DNA of 64,000 nucleotides from Rhodopseudomonas faecalis (GCF_003217325.1 NZ_QJTI01000004.1:62001-126000), one strand, 5' to 3'. Positions 28,456 through 38,203 are shown, numbered from the stretch's first letter. The notes: generated by a model not told the origin, from the sequence alone. Translations and numbers: made by a program.

Positions 28456-29127
28456 TTGATTATCACGCGCCGCGCCTTTACCGCCGCTTTGTCGCTGACC
28501 GGGCTGCTCGCCCTCACCGCGTTGTCGCCGCTGCCATTGATCGGCCAGGCTGCCGCGCAATCGGCCGGTTCGCCGACCGCCGCTGAGGTCGCCAAGCCGG
28601 GCGCGCTGCCGGACATGGCGATCGGCAATCCGAACGCCACCGTCACCATCGTCGAATACGCTTCGCTGACCTGCGGCCATTGCGGGACGTTCACCGAGGA
28701 AGTGCTGCCCAAGATCAAGGCGAAGTATATCGACACCAACAAGATCAAGTTCGTGTTCCGCGAGTTTCCGCTCGACATCAAGGCCGCGGCCGGCTCGATG
28801 CTGACGCGCTGCATCGCCAAGGATGACGCCGCCAAATATTTCGCGGTGACTGAACTGCTGTTCCGGCAGCAGACCGAATGGGTGCTGAAGGACACCACCG
28901 CGTCGCTGAAGCGGATCGGCAAGCAGGCCGGCCTGTCGGAGCAGGCGGTGGAAGCCTGCCTCAAGGACCAGGCGTTGCTCGACAAGATCGCCGCCGATCA
29001 AAAATACGCCAATGAGGTGTTGAAGGTGAACGCGACCCCGACCTTCTTCATCAATGGCGAGATGCTGCGCGGCTTTGGCACTTTTGAGGACTTCGACAAG
29101 CGCCTCAAGGACCTGCTGAAGGAGTGA
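28456..29127 (+). CDS. DsbA-family periplasmic thiol:disulfide oxidoreductase, 223 aa
   Basis: A thioredoxin-fold protein with the active-site CGHC (73-76) in YASLTCGHCGTF and the cis-Pro loop NATPTFFING. The start is a TTG at 28456 with GGGAGAG 5 bases upstream; no ATG fits. The N-terminus IITRRAFTAALSLTGLLALT has a twin-arginine followed by a hydrophobic core, so export may be through Tat. It belongs to the thioredoxin_4/DsbA-like group (relatives of DsbG/BdbD). It is followed by REP repeats. Confidence 0.9.
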   Translation: MIITRRAFTAALSLTGLLALTALSPLPLIGQAAAQSAGSPTAAEVAKPGALPDMAIGNPNATVTIVEYASLTCGHCGTFTEEVLPKIKAKYIDTNKIKFVFREFPLDIKAAAGSMLTRCIAKDDAAKYFAVTELLFRQQTEWVLKDTTASLKRIGKQAGLSEQAVEACLKDQALLDKIAADQKYANEVLKVNATPTFFINGEMLRGFGTFEDFDKRLKDLLKE

Positions 29128-29143
29128 GGCACTCTAGTCCCCC

Positions 29144-29325
29144 GGGCTACAAACGCCGCATGACACCCTGTAGCCCGGATGAAGCGCAGCGAAATCCGGG
29201 TCACGCCCCCAACATCCCTGAGCGCAGTAAAATCCGGGATAAAGCGACGTGCCGACCGCAATCGGTGCGATCCCTTTTTGCATGCGACTGCCCCGGATTG
29301 CGCTGCGCTCCATCCGGGCTACGGG
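29144..29325. repeat. REP block left of the RAYT transposase
   Basis: Contains units TAGCCCGGATGAAGCGCAGC/GAAATCCGGG and CCCCGGATTGCGCTGCGCTC/CATCCGGGCTAC in opposite orientation. Bases 29231-29325 are a 95-bp direct repeat of 30000-30094 with only two differences by eye. Flanking REP pairs of this kind are the hallmark substrates of RAYT proteins. Confidence 0.85.
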
Positions 29326-29365
29326 ATACGGTTGCCTCCAAACCACCTTGGCGAGGCATGCCGCG

Positions 29366-29881
29366 ATGGTGCGATATCGGCGCAATCTTCTCCCTGGTGG
29401 GACGTTCTTCTTCACCGTCACGCTCGCAAACCGCCAGTCCTCCGCACTGATCACCCATATCGACCTACTGCGTGAGGCGTTCCGCCAAACCCGGTCTCGC
29501 AAGCCGTTCGTCATTGATGCCATCGTGATCCTGCCGGATCACCTGCACGCCATTTGGACGCTGCCGGCAGGTGATGCCGACTTTCCCGGACGCTGGAAAG
29601 CGATCAAGGCCGCGTTCTCACGCAGCATGGCAGTCAATGGAGGCGGTGAACGTGCGCTGTGGCAGCACCGCTACTGGGAACACACGATCCGTGACGAGGC
29701 CGATTTCGAACGCTGCGCCAACTACATCCACTTCAACCCGGTGAAGCACGGGTTGGTCTCGTCACCCGGCGCGAGGCCTCATTCCTCGCTGCATCACTTC
29801 GTTCGAGCCGGGCTGCTGCCGCCGGATTGGGGAGGCCATAGCAACCTTGACGCTGCAGGTTTTGGCGAGCGCGAGGACTGA
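29366..29881 (+). CDS. REP-associated tyrosine transposase (RAYT), 171 aa
   Basis: A Y1-type HUH nuclease that cuts single-stranded REP sequences. The HUH pair is H59-L-H61 in ILPDHLHAIWTLP and the catalytic Tyr120 sits in CANYIHFNPVKHGLV. The N-terminus MVRYRRNLLPGGTFFFTVTL is typical. The start at 29366 is used; the frame extends upstream into repeats. It is flanked on both sides by matching REP blocks, so it is probably an intact RAYT/REP unit rather than a relic. RAYTs are usually single-copy and not self-mobile. Confidence 0.93.
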   Translation: MVRYRRNLLPGGTFFFTVTLANRQSSALITHIDLLREAFRQTRSRKPFVIDAIVILPDHLHAIWTLPAGDADFPGRWKAIKAAFSRSMAVNGGGERALWQHRYWEHTIRDEADFERCANYIHFNPVKHGLVSSPGARPHSSLHHFVRAGLLPPDWGGHSNLDAAGFGERED

Positions 29882-29924
29882 TCCGGGGATTGCGCCTTCG
29901 GTCTTTCAGAGCGCGGCCAGCATG

Positions 29925-30094
29925 CCCCGGATTACGCTTCGCTCCATTCGGGCTACAAACGCCGCACATATCCTCTGTAGCCCGGATGAAGCACAGCGAA
30001 ATCCGGGATGAAGCGACGTGCCGATCGCAATCGGTGCGATCCCTTTTTGCATGCGACTGCCCCGGATTGCGCTGCGCTCCATCCGGGCTACGGG
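29925..30094. repeat. REP block right of the RAYT transposase
   Basis: Three alternating REP units: CCCCGGATTACGCTTCGCTC/CATTCGGGCTAC, TAGCCCGGATGAAGCACAGC/GAAATCCGGG and CCCCGGATTGCGCTGCGCTC/CATCCGGGCTAC. The shared phrase GGGCTACAAACGCCGCA also occurs at 29144 on the left side, so the whole block is duplicated around the gene. Confidence 0.85.
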
Positions 30095-30351
30095 CTCGTT
30101 ATCCACATCCATCCCCGGTTGCGGCCCCCTGGCCGCCACGAAATCCCCTGTTTTTTCAGCAACAAGCCACAAAAACACCTTGGGAAAAGCCGGCCGGCGC
30201 GGTTGCCCCGCTGGTCAGCGGCCGCCATTGTCCGGCCCCTGAGGACCTCGATAGGGCAGCTCTGCCGGCAGAACCATACCAGAAGTGGTATTCTGCCCGA
30301 TTACAGCAGAGTCGCGAATCGAGTTCGGAGCCCTCGCAACAGAGCAGCTAC

Positions 30352-33300
30352 ATGAAACTCACCCGTCTTCGCCTGCACGGTTTCAAATCCTTCGTGGAGC
30401 CGACCGATTTCGTGATCGAACCGGGGCTGACCGGCGTGGTCGGACCGAACGGTTGCGGCAAGTCGAACCTCGTTGAGGCGCTGCGCTGGTCGATGGGCGA
30501 GACCTCGTACAAGTCGCTGCGCGCCGCCGACATGGACGCGGTGATTTTCGCCGGCTCCGGCAACCGCCCCTCGCGCAACCACGCCGAAGTGGTGATGACG
30601 ATCGACAACAGCGATCGCACCGCGCCGGCCGCGGTGAACGACCACGACATTTTGGAAATCTCCCGGCGCATCGAGCGCGAGGCCGGCTCGGTCTATCGCA
30701 TCAATGGCCGCGAAGTGCGCGCCCGCGACGTGCAATTGCTGTTCGCCGACGCCGCCACCGGCGCGCGCTCGCCGGCGCTGGTGCACCAAGGCAAGATCGG
30801 TGAAATCATCCAGGCCAAGCCGGAACAGCGCCGCCGCGTGCTGGAAGACGCCGCCGGCGTCGCCGGTCTGCACGCCCGCCGCCATGAGGCAGAATTGCGC
30901 CTGAAAGCCGCCGAGACCAATCTGACCCGCGTCGAAGACGTGATCGGCCAATTGTCCGGACAGATCGACGGCCTGAAGAAGCAGGCGCGGCAGGCGATCC
31001 GTTTTCGCGACGTCGCCGCCAAGGTGCGCAAGGCCGAGGCCACGCTCTATCACCTGCGCTGGCTGAACGCCCATGCCGCGGTCAACGAGGCCTCGCAGAC
31101 CCATGACGTCGCGGTGCGCAACCTCGCCGAATGCACCCGCGAACAGGCCGAGGCCGCCCGCATCCAGGCGATCCGCGCCGCCGATCTGCCCGGGCTGCGC
31201 GAAGCCGAGGCGCGCGCCGCCGCCGGCCTGCAGCGGCTCACCAACGCCCGCGAACAACTTGACCGCGAGGAAGTGCGCGCCCGCGAGCGCGCCACCGAGC
31301 TTGATCGCCGCTTGATGCAGTTCCAGTCCGACATCGCGCGCGAGCAGCAGCAATCGTCCGACGCGGTGGTGGCGTTGCAGCGCCTGGAAACCGAAGACGT
31401 CGAGCTGCGCGAGGAGATCAAGGAGCGCGTTGAACAGCGCAGCGGCGTCGATGCCCGCGTCAGCGAGGCCGAAGCGACGCTGGCCGCGGCCGAGCGCGTG
31501 TTTGCGGAACTCACCACCGCGCTCGCCGATCAGAGCGCGCGCCGCCGCCAGATTGAAGGCAGCGTGCGCAGCCATCGCGAGCGGCTGGCGCGGCTCGATC
31601 AGGAAATCGCCGGCGTCGAAGCCGACATCGAGCGGCTGATGCAGGTCACCGGCGGCATCGGCGATCTCGAAACGCTGCAGGCCACCGTCGAAGCGGCGAT
31701 GGAAGCGCTGGCGGAAGGCGAGATGCGCGCCCAGGCCGCGGAAGCCGCCCATCAGGCCGCGCGCCAGACGCTGGAAAGCTCGCGCGCCCCGCTGACCGAA
31801 GCCGATCGCAAGGTGCAGCGGCTGGAAACCGAGGCGCGCACCATTTCGAAAATTCTCGACGGCGAGTCCAAAAATCTGTGGCCGCCGATCATCGACGGCG
31901 TCACCGTCGCCAAGGGTTTTGAAAAGGCGCTCGGCGCCGTGCTCGGCGATGATCTCGACGCGCCGGTCGATCCGAGCGCACCGATGCGCTGGACCGAGAT
32001 CGGCGTGCAGGAGGTCGATCCCGAGCTGCCGGAAGGCGTGCAGTCGCTGGCCTCACTGACCACCGCGCCGCCAGAACTGGCGCGGCGCTTAAAGCAAATC
32101 GGCGTGGTCGAGAAGGAGCAAGGCGCCGCATTGGTGTCGCAGCTCAAGACCGGGCAGCGGCTGGTGTCGAAGGATGGCGACGTCTGGCGCTGGGACGGCT
32201 TCATCGCCTCCGCCCACGCCCCGACCGGCGCCGCCCGCCGGCTGGCAGAGCGGGCGCGGCTCGCCGACATCGAAGCCAATCTGGAAGAGGCGCGCATCGA
32301 AGCCGCCGCCAAGCGCGAAGCTTTGGAATCGGCCGACGCCGCGCTGAAAGCCGCCGCCGCGATGGAAAGTGAAGCGCGCGAAGCGATGCGCGCCGCGCGC
32401 CGCGAAGTCGACGTCGCCCGCGAACGGCTGGCCAACACCGAGCGCGAGATCAACCGCCACGCCGCGCGGCAATCGGCGCTCGCCGAAGCGCGCTCGCGGC
32501 TCGATGCCAGCCGCCAGGAAGCGATCGGCGGGTTGGAAGCGGCGGAAGCGGCATTGGGCGACCTGCCGCCCTCGCTGGAAACCGAGGACCGGCTGACCGC
32601 GGTACGCAGCGAAATCGAAGGTCATCGCCGGCTGGCGGCGCAAGTGCGTGCTGAAGCGCAGGCGCTGGCGCGCGAAGCTGAACTCGCCGACCGCCGGCTG
32701 CAGGCGATCATCGCCGAGCGTGCCGATTGGCAGAAGCGCAGCGAAGGCGCCGCGGGCCAGATCGCGACCATCGAAGCGCGTATCGCCGAAGTGCAGCTCG
32801 AACGCGAGGGCCTGGAAGAAGCGCCGATGCTGTTTGCTGAAAAGCGCGCCGCGCTGATCAGCGAGATCGAATTCGCCGAAGCCGATCGCCGCAACGCCGC
32901 CGACGCGCTCGCCGCCGCGGAAAACGCCATGGCCGACACCGACCGCGCCGCCAAGACCTCGCTGGAAGCCTTGTCGAGCGCGCGCGAAGCCTGCGCCCGC
33001 GCCGAGGAACGCATGGAAGGCTCGCGGCGCCGGCTGGAAGACATTGAGCGCGAAATCCGCGAAATGCTGGAGGTCGAGCCGCAGGCGGTGGCTGGGCTCG
33101 CCGAGATCACGCCGGAAAGCACGCTGCCGCCGCTGCATGAGATCGAAGCCGATCTTGAAAAGCTGCGCCGCGATCGCGAGCGGCTCGGCGCGGTCAATCT
33201 GCGCGCCGAAGAAGAACTACGCGAGGTCGAAGCGTCGCACGGCACGCTGGCGTCCGAACGCGACGATCTGGTGGAAGCGATCAAGAAGCTGCGCAGCGGC

Positions 33301-33816
33301 ATTCAGAGCCTGAACAAGGAAGCGCGCGACCGGCTGCAAGCCTCGTTCGAGACCGTCAACAATCACTTCAAGCGGCTGTTCACCCGGCTGTTTGGCGGCG
33401 GCGAAGCGGAGCTAAAACTGATCGAGAGCGACGACCCGCTGGAAGCCGGCCTCGAAATCGTCGCCAAGCCGCCGGGCAAGAAACCGCAGACGCTGTCGCT
33501 GCTCTCGGGCGGCGAGCAGGCGCTGACCGCGCTGGCGCTGATTTTTGCGGTGTTCCTCACCAACCCGTCGCCGATCTGCGTGCTGGACGAAGTCGACGCG
33601 CCGCTGGACGATCACAACGTCGAGCGGTGCTGCGACCTGCTGCACGAGATGACCTCGACCACCGAGACCCGCTTCATCATCATCACCCACAATCCGATCA
33701 CCATGGCGCGCATGAACCGGCTGTTCGGCGTCACCATGGCGGAACGCGGCGTGTCGCAGCTGGTGTCGGTCGGCCTCGACGACGCGGTGAAGATTTTGGA
33801 TCAGAACGTGGCGTGA
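30352..33816 (+). CDS. smc: Chromosome segregation ATPase SMC, 1154 aa
   Basis: SMC dimers with ScpAB compact and resolve chromosomes. Walker A is GPNGCGKSN (31-39), the ABC signature LSGGEQ starts at 1051 and Walker B is VLDEVD (1077-1082). Two long coiled coils, rich in Glu/Arg/Ala, flank the hinge (about residues 510-630, around GVTVAKGFEKALGAVLGDDL). The start at MKLTRLRLHGFKSF is certain by homology; the longer upstream frame runs through REP sequence and is not real. The N-terminal head begins FKSFVEPTDF as usual. Its end abuts two intergenic repeats. Confidence 0.97.
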   Translation: MKLTRLRLHGFKSFVEPTDFVIEPGLTGVVGPNGCGKSNLVEALRWSMGETSYKSLRAADMDAVIFAGSGNRPSRNHAEVVMTIDNSDRTAPAAVNDHDILEISRRIEREAGSVYRINGREVRARDVQLLFADAATGARSPALVHQGKIGEIIQAKPEQRRRVLEDAAGVAGLHARRHEAELRLKAAETNLTRVEDVIGQLSGQIDGLKKQARQAIRFRDVAAKVRKAEATLYHLRWLNAHAAVNEASQTHDVAVRNLAECTREQAEAARIQAIRAADLPGLREAEARAAAGLQRLTNAREQLDREEVRARERATELDRRLMQFQSDIAREQQQSSDAVVALQRLETEDVELREEIKERVEQRSGVDARVSEAEATLAAAERVFAELTTALADQSARRRQIEGSVRSHRERLARLDQEIAGVEADIERLMQVTGGIGDLETLQATVEAAMEALAEGEMRAQAAEAAHQAARQTLESSRAPLTEADRKVQRLETEARTISKILDGESKNLWPPIIDGVTVAKGFEKALGAVLGDDLDAPVDPSAPMRWTEIGVQEVDPELPEGVQSLASLTTAPPELARRLKQIGVVEKEQGAALVSQLKTGQRLVSKDGDVWRWDGFIASAHAPTGAARRLAERARLADIEANLEEARIEAAAKREALESADAALKAAAAMESEAREAMRAARREVDVARERLANTEREINRHAARQSALAEARSRLDASRQEAIGGLEAAEAALGDLPPSLETEDRLTAVRSEIEGHRRLAAQVRAEAQALAREAELADRRLQAIIAERADWQKRSEGAAGQIATIEARIAEVQLEREGLEEAPMLFAEKRAALISEIEFAEADRRNAADALAAAENAMADTDRAAKTSLEALSSAREACARAEERMEGSRRRLEDIEREIREMLEVEPQAVAGLAEITPESTLPPLHEIEADLEKLRRDRERLGAVNLRAEEELREVEASHGTLASERDDLVEAIKKLRSGIQSLNKEARDRLQASFETVNNHFKRLFTRLFGGGEAELKLIESDDPLEAGLEIVAKPPGKKPQTLSLLSGGEQALTALALIFAVFLTNPSPICVLDEVDAPLDDHNVERCCDLLHEMTSTTETRFIIITHNPITMARMNRLFGVTMAERGVSQLVSVGLDDAVKILDQNVA

Positions 33817-33853
33817 GCTGGCTCCTGGCTTTTTGCAGCACGGCCGAAATTGT

Positions 33854-34028
33854 CTCCCTCACCCTTGCGGGGAGGGTCGGCCGAGCGAAGCGCGATGCGT
33901 AGCATGGCGCGCAGCGGAGGCCGGGGTGGGGTCCACAAAAAGACGTCCTCACCTTGCGATCCCCCCACCCGCCCCGGCTTCGCTGCGCTCTGCCGGGCCC
34001 CCTCCCCACAAGGCACAAGGGGGAGGGA
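33854..34028. repeat. CCCTCCCC...GGGGAGGG palindromic element, copy 1
   Basis: The left end CTCCCTCACCCTTGCGGGGA/GGGTCGGCCGAGCGAAG and right end CCCCTCCCCACAAGGCACAA/GGGGGAGGGA are inverted to each other, with GGCCGGGGTGGGG and CCCCACCCGCCCCGGC as inner arms. The same element recurs at 49416-49566. It sits between smc and the Rsm22-like gene. Confidence 0.75.
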
Positions 34029-34052
34029 CAAGACATTGCGCGGCGACCATTC

Positions 34053-34188
34053 ATTCCAATGGCAACCACTCCGCCGTCATGGCCGGGCTCTCGTCCCGGC
34101 CAGCCACGTCTTTTGATCTTGCTCAGCCTTCAAGACGTGCATACCCGCGACAAGCGCGGGCATGACGAGTCATAGTTGAGGGCGTTGC
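34053..34188. repeat. Degenerate MITE-like element, copy 3
   Basis: The interior matches copies 1 and 2 (CGTCATGGCCGGGCTCTCGT, CACGTCTTTTGATCTTGC, CATACCCGCGACAAGCGCGG, GCATGACG), but the terminal TGATACCA repeats have decayed (CCAATGGCAACCACTCC at the left). Confidence 0.7.
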
Positions 34189-34221
34189 TCCCCCTCACCT
34201 CGCAGCCATAATCGCTACCCC

Positions 34222-35205
34222 ATGATCAGCCCCGAACTCCCGCCCTCCATCAAAGCCGCGCTCGACGATGCGCTGCAGGGCACCGCGCGCACTGAGTTGG
34301 CGCCGCGCGCCGCTTCGATCTCGGCCGCTTATCGTCAGGGCGGCCATTCCGGCGTCATTCGCAGCCGCGCCGATGCGCTCGCTTACGCGCTGGTGCGCAT
34401 GCCGGCGACCTATGCCGCGGTGGCGGCCAGCCTGAATGCGCTGTGCGAACTATGCGCCGACATCGCGCCGAGCACATTGCTCGACTGCGGCGCCGGCCCC
34501 GGCACCGCCAGCTTCGCCGCCGCGCAGGCTTTTGCATCGCTCGGCACCTTCACGCTGATCGATGCCAATCCGGCGCTGCGCAGCCTGGCGCTCGAATTGG
34601 CGCAGCACGATCCACGGCTGGCGCAGCTCGGTTACCTCGCCGGTGATGCCCGCGCCACGCTCGCCAAAGCCGAGCCCGCCGAGCTGGTGATCGCCAGTTA
34701 CATGATCAGCGAAATCAGCGACAGCGCGCAGCGCGCGCTCGCCGATCTGTTGTGGCAGAAGACCGCCGACACGCTGCTGGTGATCGAACCCGGCACGCCC
34801 GCGGGCTTTGCGCGCATTCGCGATGTGCGTGCGCGGCTGATCGGCCAGGGCGCTCATGTGCTTGCGCCCTGCCCGCACGAGCGCGCCTGCCCGATGGTCG
34901 AGCCCGACTGGTGCCACTTCACCCAGCGCTTGCCGCGCTCGCGCGCCCACATGCAGTTGAAGGCCGCCGAAGTGCCCTATGAGGACGAGAAGTTCAGCTA
35001 TCTGGTGCTGAGCCGCCAGGCGCCGGCCGAGCGCGCGGCGCGCGTGCTGACCCAGCCGCAGCTCACCAAAATCGCGGCCAGCGTCAAACTGTGCAGCGAC
35101 GACGGCGTTGGCATCGTCACCTTCCCGCGCCGTGACAAGGCGGCCTATGCCCGCGCCAAGAAGCTGGCCTGGGGCGATGCGCTGCGCGGCAGCGATTCGC
35201 AATGA
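34222..35205 (+). CDS. Rsm22-like small-ribosomal-subunit-associated methyltransferase, 327 aa
   Basis: A SAM-fold domain with LLDCGAGPGTASFAAAQAF near residues 90-108. The second half has the family's Cys motifs: CPHERACPMVEPDWCHFTQR, then RSRAHMQLKAAEVPYEDEKF and YLVLSR. Mitochondrial Rsm22/METTL17 proteins of this family bind the small ribosomal subunit and carry an Fe-S cluster on such cysteines. In bacteria the target is not established. It is a single gene after the smc repeats. Confidence 0.88.
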   Translation: MISPELPPSIKAALDDALQGTARTELAPRAASISAAYRQGGHSGVIRSRADALAYALVRMPATYAAVAASLNALCELCADIAPSTLLDCGAGPGTASFAAAQAFASLGTFTLIDANPALRSLALELAQHDPRLAQLGYLAGDARATLAKAEPAELVIASYMISEISDSAQRALADLLWQKTADTLLVIEPGTPAGFARIRDVRARLIGQGAHVLAPCPHERACPMVEPDWCHFTQRLPRSRAHMQLKAAEVPYEDEKFSYLVLSRQAPAERAARVLTQPQLTKIAASVKLCSDDGVGIVTFPRRDKAAYARAKKLAWGDALRGSDSQ

Positions 35206-35338
35206 AGCGGCCAGAGAGCCACGCTTGAACCTGATGATGACGCGCGCCGACTGATGCTGCGGCGCCGCGCCATCGCCCCTGCCGTGCTGGCCGAAATTGG
35301 ATTACGCTGCGCCGATGGTCCCTTGAGGAGTGTCCGCC

Positions 35339-35896
35339 ATGACCGGCTGGATCGTACTTGGCGTTCTCGTGATTTTGGTGCTGCTGGCGCTCGGCGCCTA
35401 CAACCGGCTGGTGGCGCTGCGCCAGCGCGTCGGCCAAGCGTTCGCCGACATCGACGTACAGCTCAAGCAGCGTCACGACCTGATCCCCAATCTGGTGGAA
35501 ACCGTGAAAGGCTACGCCTCGCACGAGCGCGGCACGCTGGAAGAGGTGATCCGCGCCCGCAACGCGGCGATCGCCGCGCAGGGGCCGGGCCAAACCATCG
35601 CCGCGGAAAACCAGCTCACCGGCGCGCTCGGCCGCCTGATCGCGCTTGGCGAGGCCTATCCGGACCTGAAAGCCAACGCCAATTTCCAGCAGTTGCAGAG
35701 CGAATTGTCCGACGTCGAAAACAAGATCGCCGCCAGCCGCCGGTTCTTCAACAACGCGGTTCAGGAATACAACACCGGCATCGAGCAGATGCCGATCGCG
35801 CTGGTGGCGAAGCCGCTCGGCTTCCTGCCGATGCAGTTCTTCGATCTCGGCAGCTCGCGCACCGAGGTCGAACAGGTGCCGCAGGTGAAGTTCTGA
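35339..35896 (+). CDS. lemA: LemA family protein, 185 aa
   Basis: The start at 35339 follows GAGGAG with a spacing of 8. An N-terminal membrane helix (WIVLGVLVILVLLALGAYN) is followed by the LemA helical domain: RQRVGQAFADIDVQLKQRHD, LIPNLVETVKGYASHE and AASRRFFNNAVQEYNTGIEQ. LemA proteins are membrane-anchored, mostly periplasmic helical bundles of unclear role. The next gene encodes an M48 protease with its own membrane helices; LemA-M48 pairs recur across bacteria and suggest a joint membrane quality-control unit. Confidence 0.92.
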   Translation: MTGWIVLGVLVILVLLALGAYNRLVALRQRVGQAFADIDVQLKQRHDLIPNLVETVKGYASHERGTLEEVIRARNAAIAAQGPGQTIAAENQLTGALGRLIALGEAYPDLKANANFQQLQSELSDVENKIAASRRFFNNAVQEYNTGIEQMPIALVAKPLGFLPMQFFDLGSSRTEVEQVPQVKF

Positions 35897-36040
35897 GCAC
35901 CCGCGTCAATCCAGGGCGCGCGTCGCGCGAACCCGGCCTCCCGAGGTGTTGAAAAGAGTTCTCCCACGTCGAGATCAGGGTCTGCGCCGCTGAACGCGGC
36001 GGAATGACGTAGTGCATTGCGCGTAACTGGAGCGTGCCCG

Positions 36041-37165
36041 ATGGCCGCCTACGGTCTCTATACTCACATTGCCGCCAACAAGACCCGCTCGGTGGTGTTG
36101 CTGATCGGGCTGTTTCTGCTGGTTGATGTACTGGTGTTTGCGGGCGCGCTGATCGGCGAAGCGGTCACCGATAATAGCGGCCAATTCAGCGATTACCTCG
36201 CCCGCGCCGGCCACGACCTGCTGGTGGCCTTGCCATTCGCCACGCTCGGCACAATGGCGTGGGTGGCGATCGCCTATGCGTTCCATCAGAAGATGATCGA
36301 CCTCGTCACCGGCAGCGACGCGGTCAGCCGCAAGGAGCAGCCGCGGCTCTACAACGCGCTGGAGAATTTGTGCATCTCGCGCGGCATCCCGATGCCCAAG
36401 CTCAAGCTGATGCACAGCGAAGCGCGCAACGCATTCGCCACCGGCCTCAATCCAAAGCAATACGCCATCACCGTCACCACCGGACTGATCGACGGGCTCG
36501 ATGATCGCGAGATTGAGGCGGTGCTCGGCCACGAGCTGACCCACATCCGCAATGGCGACGTGCAGATGATGGTGGTGGCGATGATCATCGCCGGCGTGGT
36601 CGGCTTCTTCGGCGAATTGTTGTTCCGGCTGTTCTTCAACTCGAGCTGGCGGTTCGGCGGCGGCTCCTCGTCGTCATCCTCATCGTCATCGTCGTCGTCC
36701 TCATCGGACCGCAAGGGCGGCGGCGGCGCGGTGTTGGCGGTGATCCTGGCGGTGGTGCTGATCATGCTCGCCTGGCTGATGTCGCAACTGTTGAAGCTGG
36801 CGCTGTCGCGCTCGCGCGAATTTCTGGCCGACGCGGGTTCGGTCGAGCTGACCAAGGACCCCGACGCGATGATCTCGGCGCTGCGCAAGATCGAGCATCG
36901 CGGCGAACTTCCCGGCGCCACTTCAGCGGTGATGGAGCTGTGCGTCGACAATCCGCGCGAGGGCTTTGCCGATTTGTTCGCCACCCACCCCTCGGTGCCG
37001 GCCCGCATCGATGCGCTGGTGAAATTCGCCGGCGGTCACGATCCTGGACCGCTGCCCGATACCGAAGCCGCCGCGCCAGACACCGAATTGGATCAGCAGG
37101 AGGAAACGCCGACGCCCTTGCCAGACGCGCCCTCGCCGCCCGGCCCCTGGGAGCAACGCCGATGA
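36041..37165 (+). CDS. HtpX-like M48 membrane metalloprotease, 374 aa
   Basis: Zinc is bound by HELTH (164-168) and Glu260 in SRSREFLADAG; transmembrane helices lie at about 17-40, 65-82, 176-200 and 230-255. Between the last two is a run of 14 Ser (209-222) flanked by Gly-rich pieces, coded by tandem TCN triplets at 36665-36706. HtpX degrades damaged membrane proteins. The start at 36041 follows GGAG with a spacing of 8. It is encoded after lemA and probably acts with it. The Ser tract is a likely site of length variation. Confidence 0.92.
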   Translation: MAAYGLYTHIAANKTRSVVLLIGLFLLVDVLVFAGALIGEAVTDNSGQFSDYLARAGHDLLVALPFATLGTMAWVAIAYAFHQKMIDLVTGSDAVSRKEQPRLYNALENLCISRGIPMPKLKLMHSEARNAFATGLNPKQYAITVTTGLIDGLDDREIEAVLGHELTHIRNGDVQMMVVAMIIAGVVGFFGELLFRLFFNSSWRFGGGSSSSSSSSSSSSSSDRKGGGGAVLAVILAVVLIMLAWLMSQLLKLALSRSREFLADAGSVELTKDPDAMISALRKIEHRGELPGATSAVMELCVDNPREGFADLFATHPSVPARIDALVKFAGGHDPGPLPDTEAAAPDTELDQQEETPTPLPDAPSPPGPWEQRR

Positions 37166-37417
37166 CCGGCAGCCTGACACTGATAATCCAGCGCTTCCAA
37201 GTGCGGCTTGCTGCGATTCGCCACGCGCACTGGCGATTGTCGTGGGTATCGTGGCGTCAGGATATTGTGCGCTATTGCCCGCCTTGTTCTCTCCGCAATT
37301 GAATTATCCCTTGTTTCTGCCATGTTCGCGCCCAAAGCAGGGAAGGACGCCAGCCACAGCGGGACGCCGCGTGGCCGGGCGCGGAAAATCGGGCGCAAAA
37401 GCAATCTAGGGAATGTC

Positions 37418-38203
37418 ATGCCGAAGCCAGCAGTGATTGTTGTGGGGGCCGACAAGGGCGGCGTCGGAAAGACCACGGTCTCTCGTACCCTTCTCGATTA
37501 TTTCAGTGCCAACAACGTGCCGACCCGGGCATTCGATACCGAGTTTCCGCGCGGCACCTTGAAGCGCTTCCATCCCGACATCACCGAGATCGTCGATATG
37601 ACGACGACCGCGGACCAGATGAAGATCTTCGATACGCTCAATTCCGCGGCGCCGTCGGTGACGGTGATCGACGTGCGCGCCGGCCTGTTGTCGCCGGCCT
37701 TGGCGTCGCTGCGCGATATCGGCTTCCTGGACGCGGCTCAATCGGGCCAGATCACCTTTGCGGTGTTCCACATCCTCGGCCCGTCGATCGCCTCGCTCGA
37801 CGAAATCGCCGAGACCGCCAGCTTCATGCACGGCGCCAAATACTTCCTGGTGAAGAACTTCATCAACAACACCAGCTTCTTTGAGTGGGATCAGGCGACC
37901 TACAAGACCTATTTCCACCGCATCAAGGATGCCACCGAACTGACCATCCCCAAACTCAACGAAATGGCGTTCGAGCAGGTGGAAGTGTCGTCGGTGCCGT
38001 TCCTGAAATTCGTGGCCAATAAGGGCCATCACGACGAGCCGGCCAACTACTCGTTCGTGCTGCGCGGCTATGTGCGCCATTGGCTCGCCAATGTCTGGAG
38101 CGAGTTCGACCGCATTCAGCTCACCGACATCGTCGGCAAGGAGCGTTCCGGCCCGCGCCCGACCGTGAGCGGCGCCGGCATCGGCGCCCCGCCGGAGAAA
38201 TAG
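37418..38203 (+). CDS. ParA/MinD-like P-loop ATPase, 261 aa
   Basis: The deviant Walker A motif KGGVGKTT lies in VIVVGADKGGVGKTTVSRTL at residues 6-25. It is followed by RAFDTEFPRGTLKRF and VTVIDVRAGLLSPAL in place of the usual Walker A' and DxxP motifs. The second half (residues 120-240) has HILGPSIASLDEIAETASFM and FLVKNFINNTSFFEWD. It does not match ParA, MinD or MipZ closely. A related but divergent P-loop gene follows 56 bases later. Together they could form a positioning or cargo system; the function is not known. Confidence 0.8.
   Translation: MPKPAVIVVGADKGGVGKTTVSRTLLDYFSANNVPTRAFDTEFPRGTLKRFHPDITEIVDMTTTADQMKIFDTLNSAAPSVTVIDVRAGLLSPALASLRDIGFLDAAQSGQITFAVFHILGPSIASLDEIAETASFMHGAKYFLVKNFINNTSFFEWDQATYKTYFHRIKDATELTIPKLNEMAFEQVEVSSVPFLKFVANKGHHDEPANYSFVLRGYVRHWLANVWSEFDRIQLTDIVGKERSGPRPTVSGAGIGAPPEK

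Noticed and set aside
29890-30351. 154-residue N-terminal extension of SMC
   Set aside because: It translates REP repeats; the conserved SMC start MKLTRLRLHGFKSF is at 30352.
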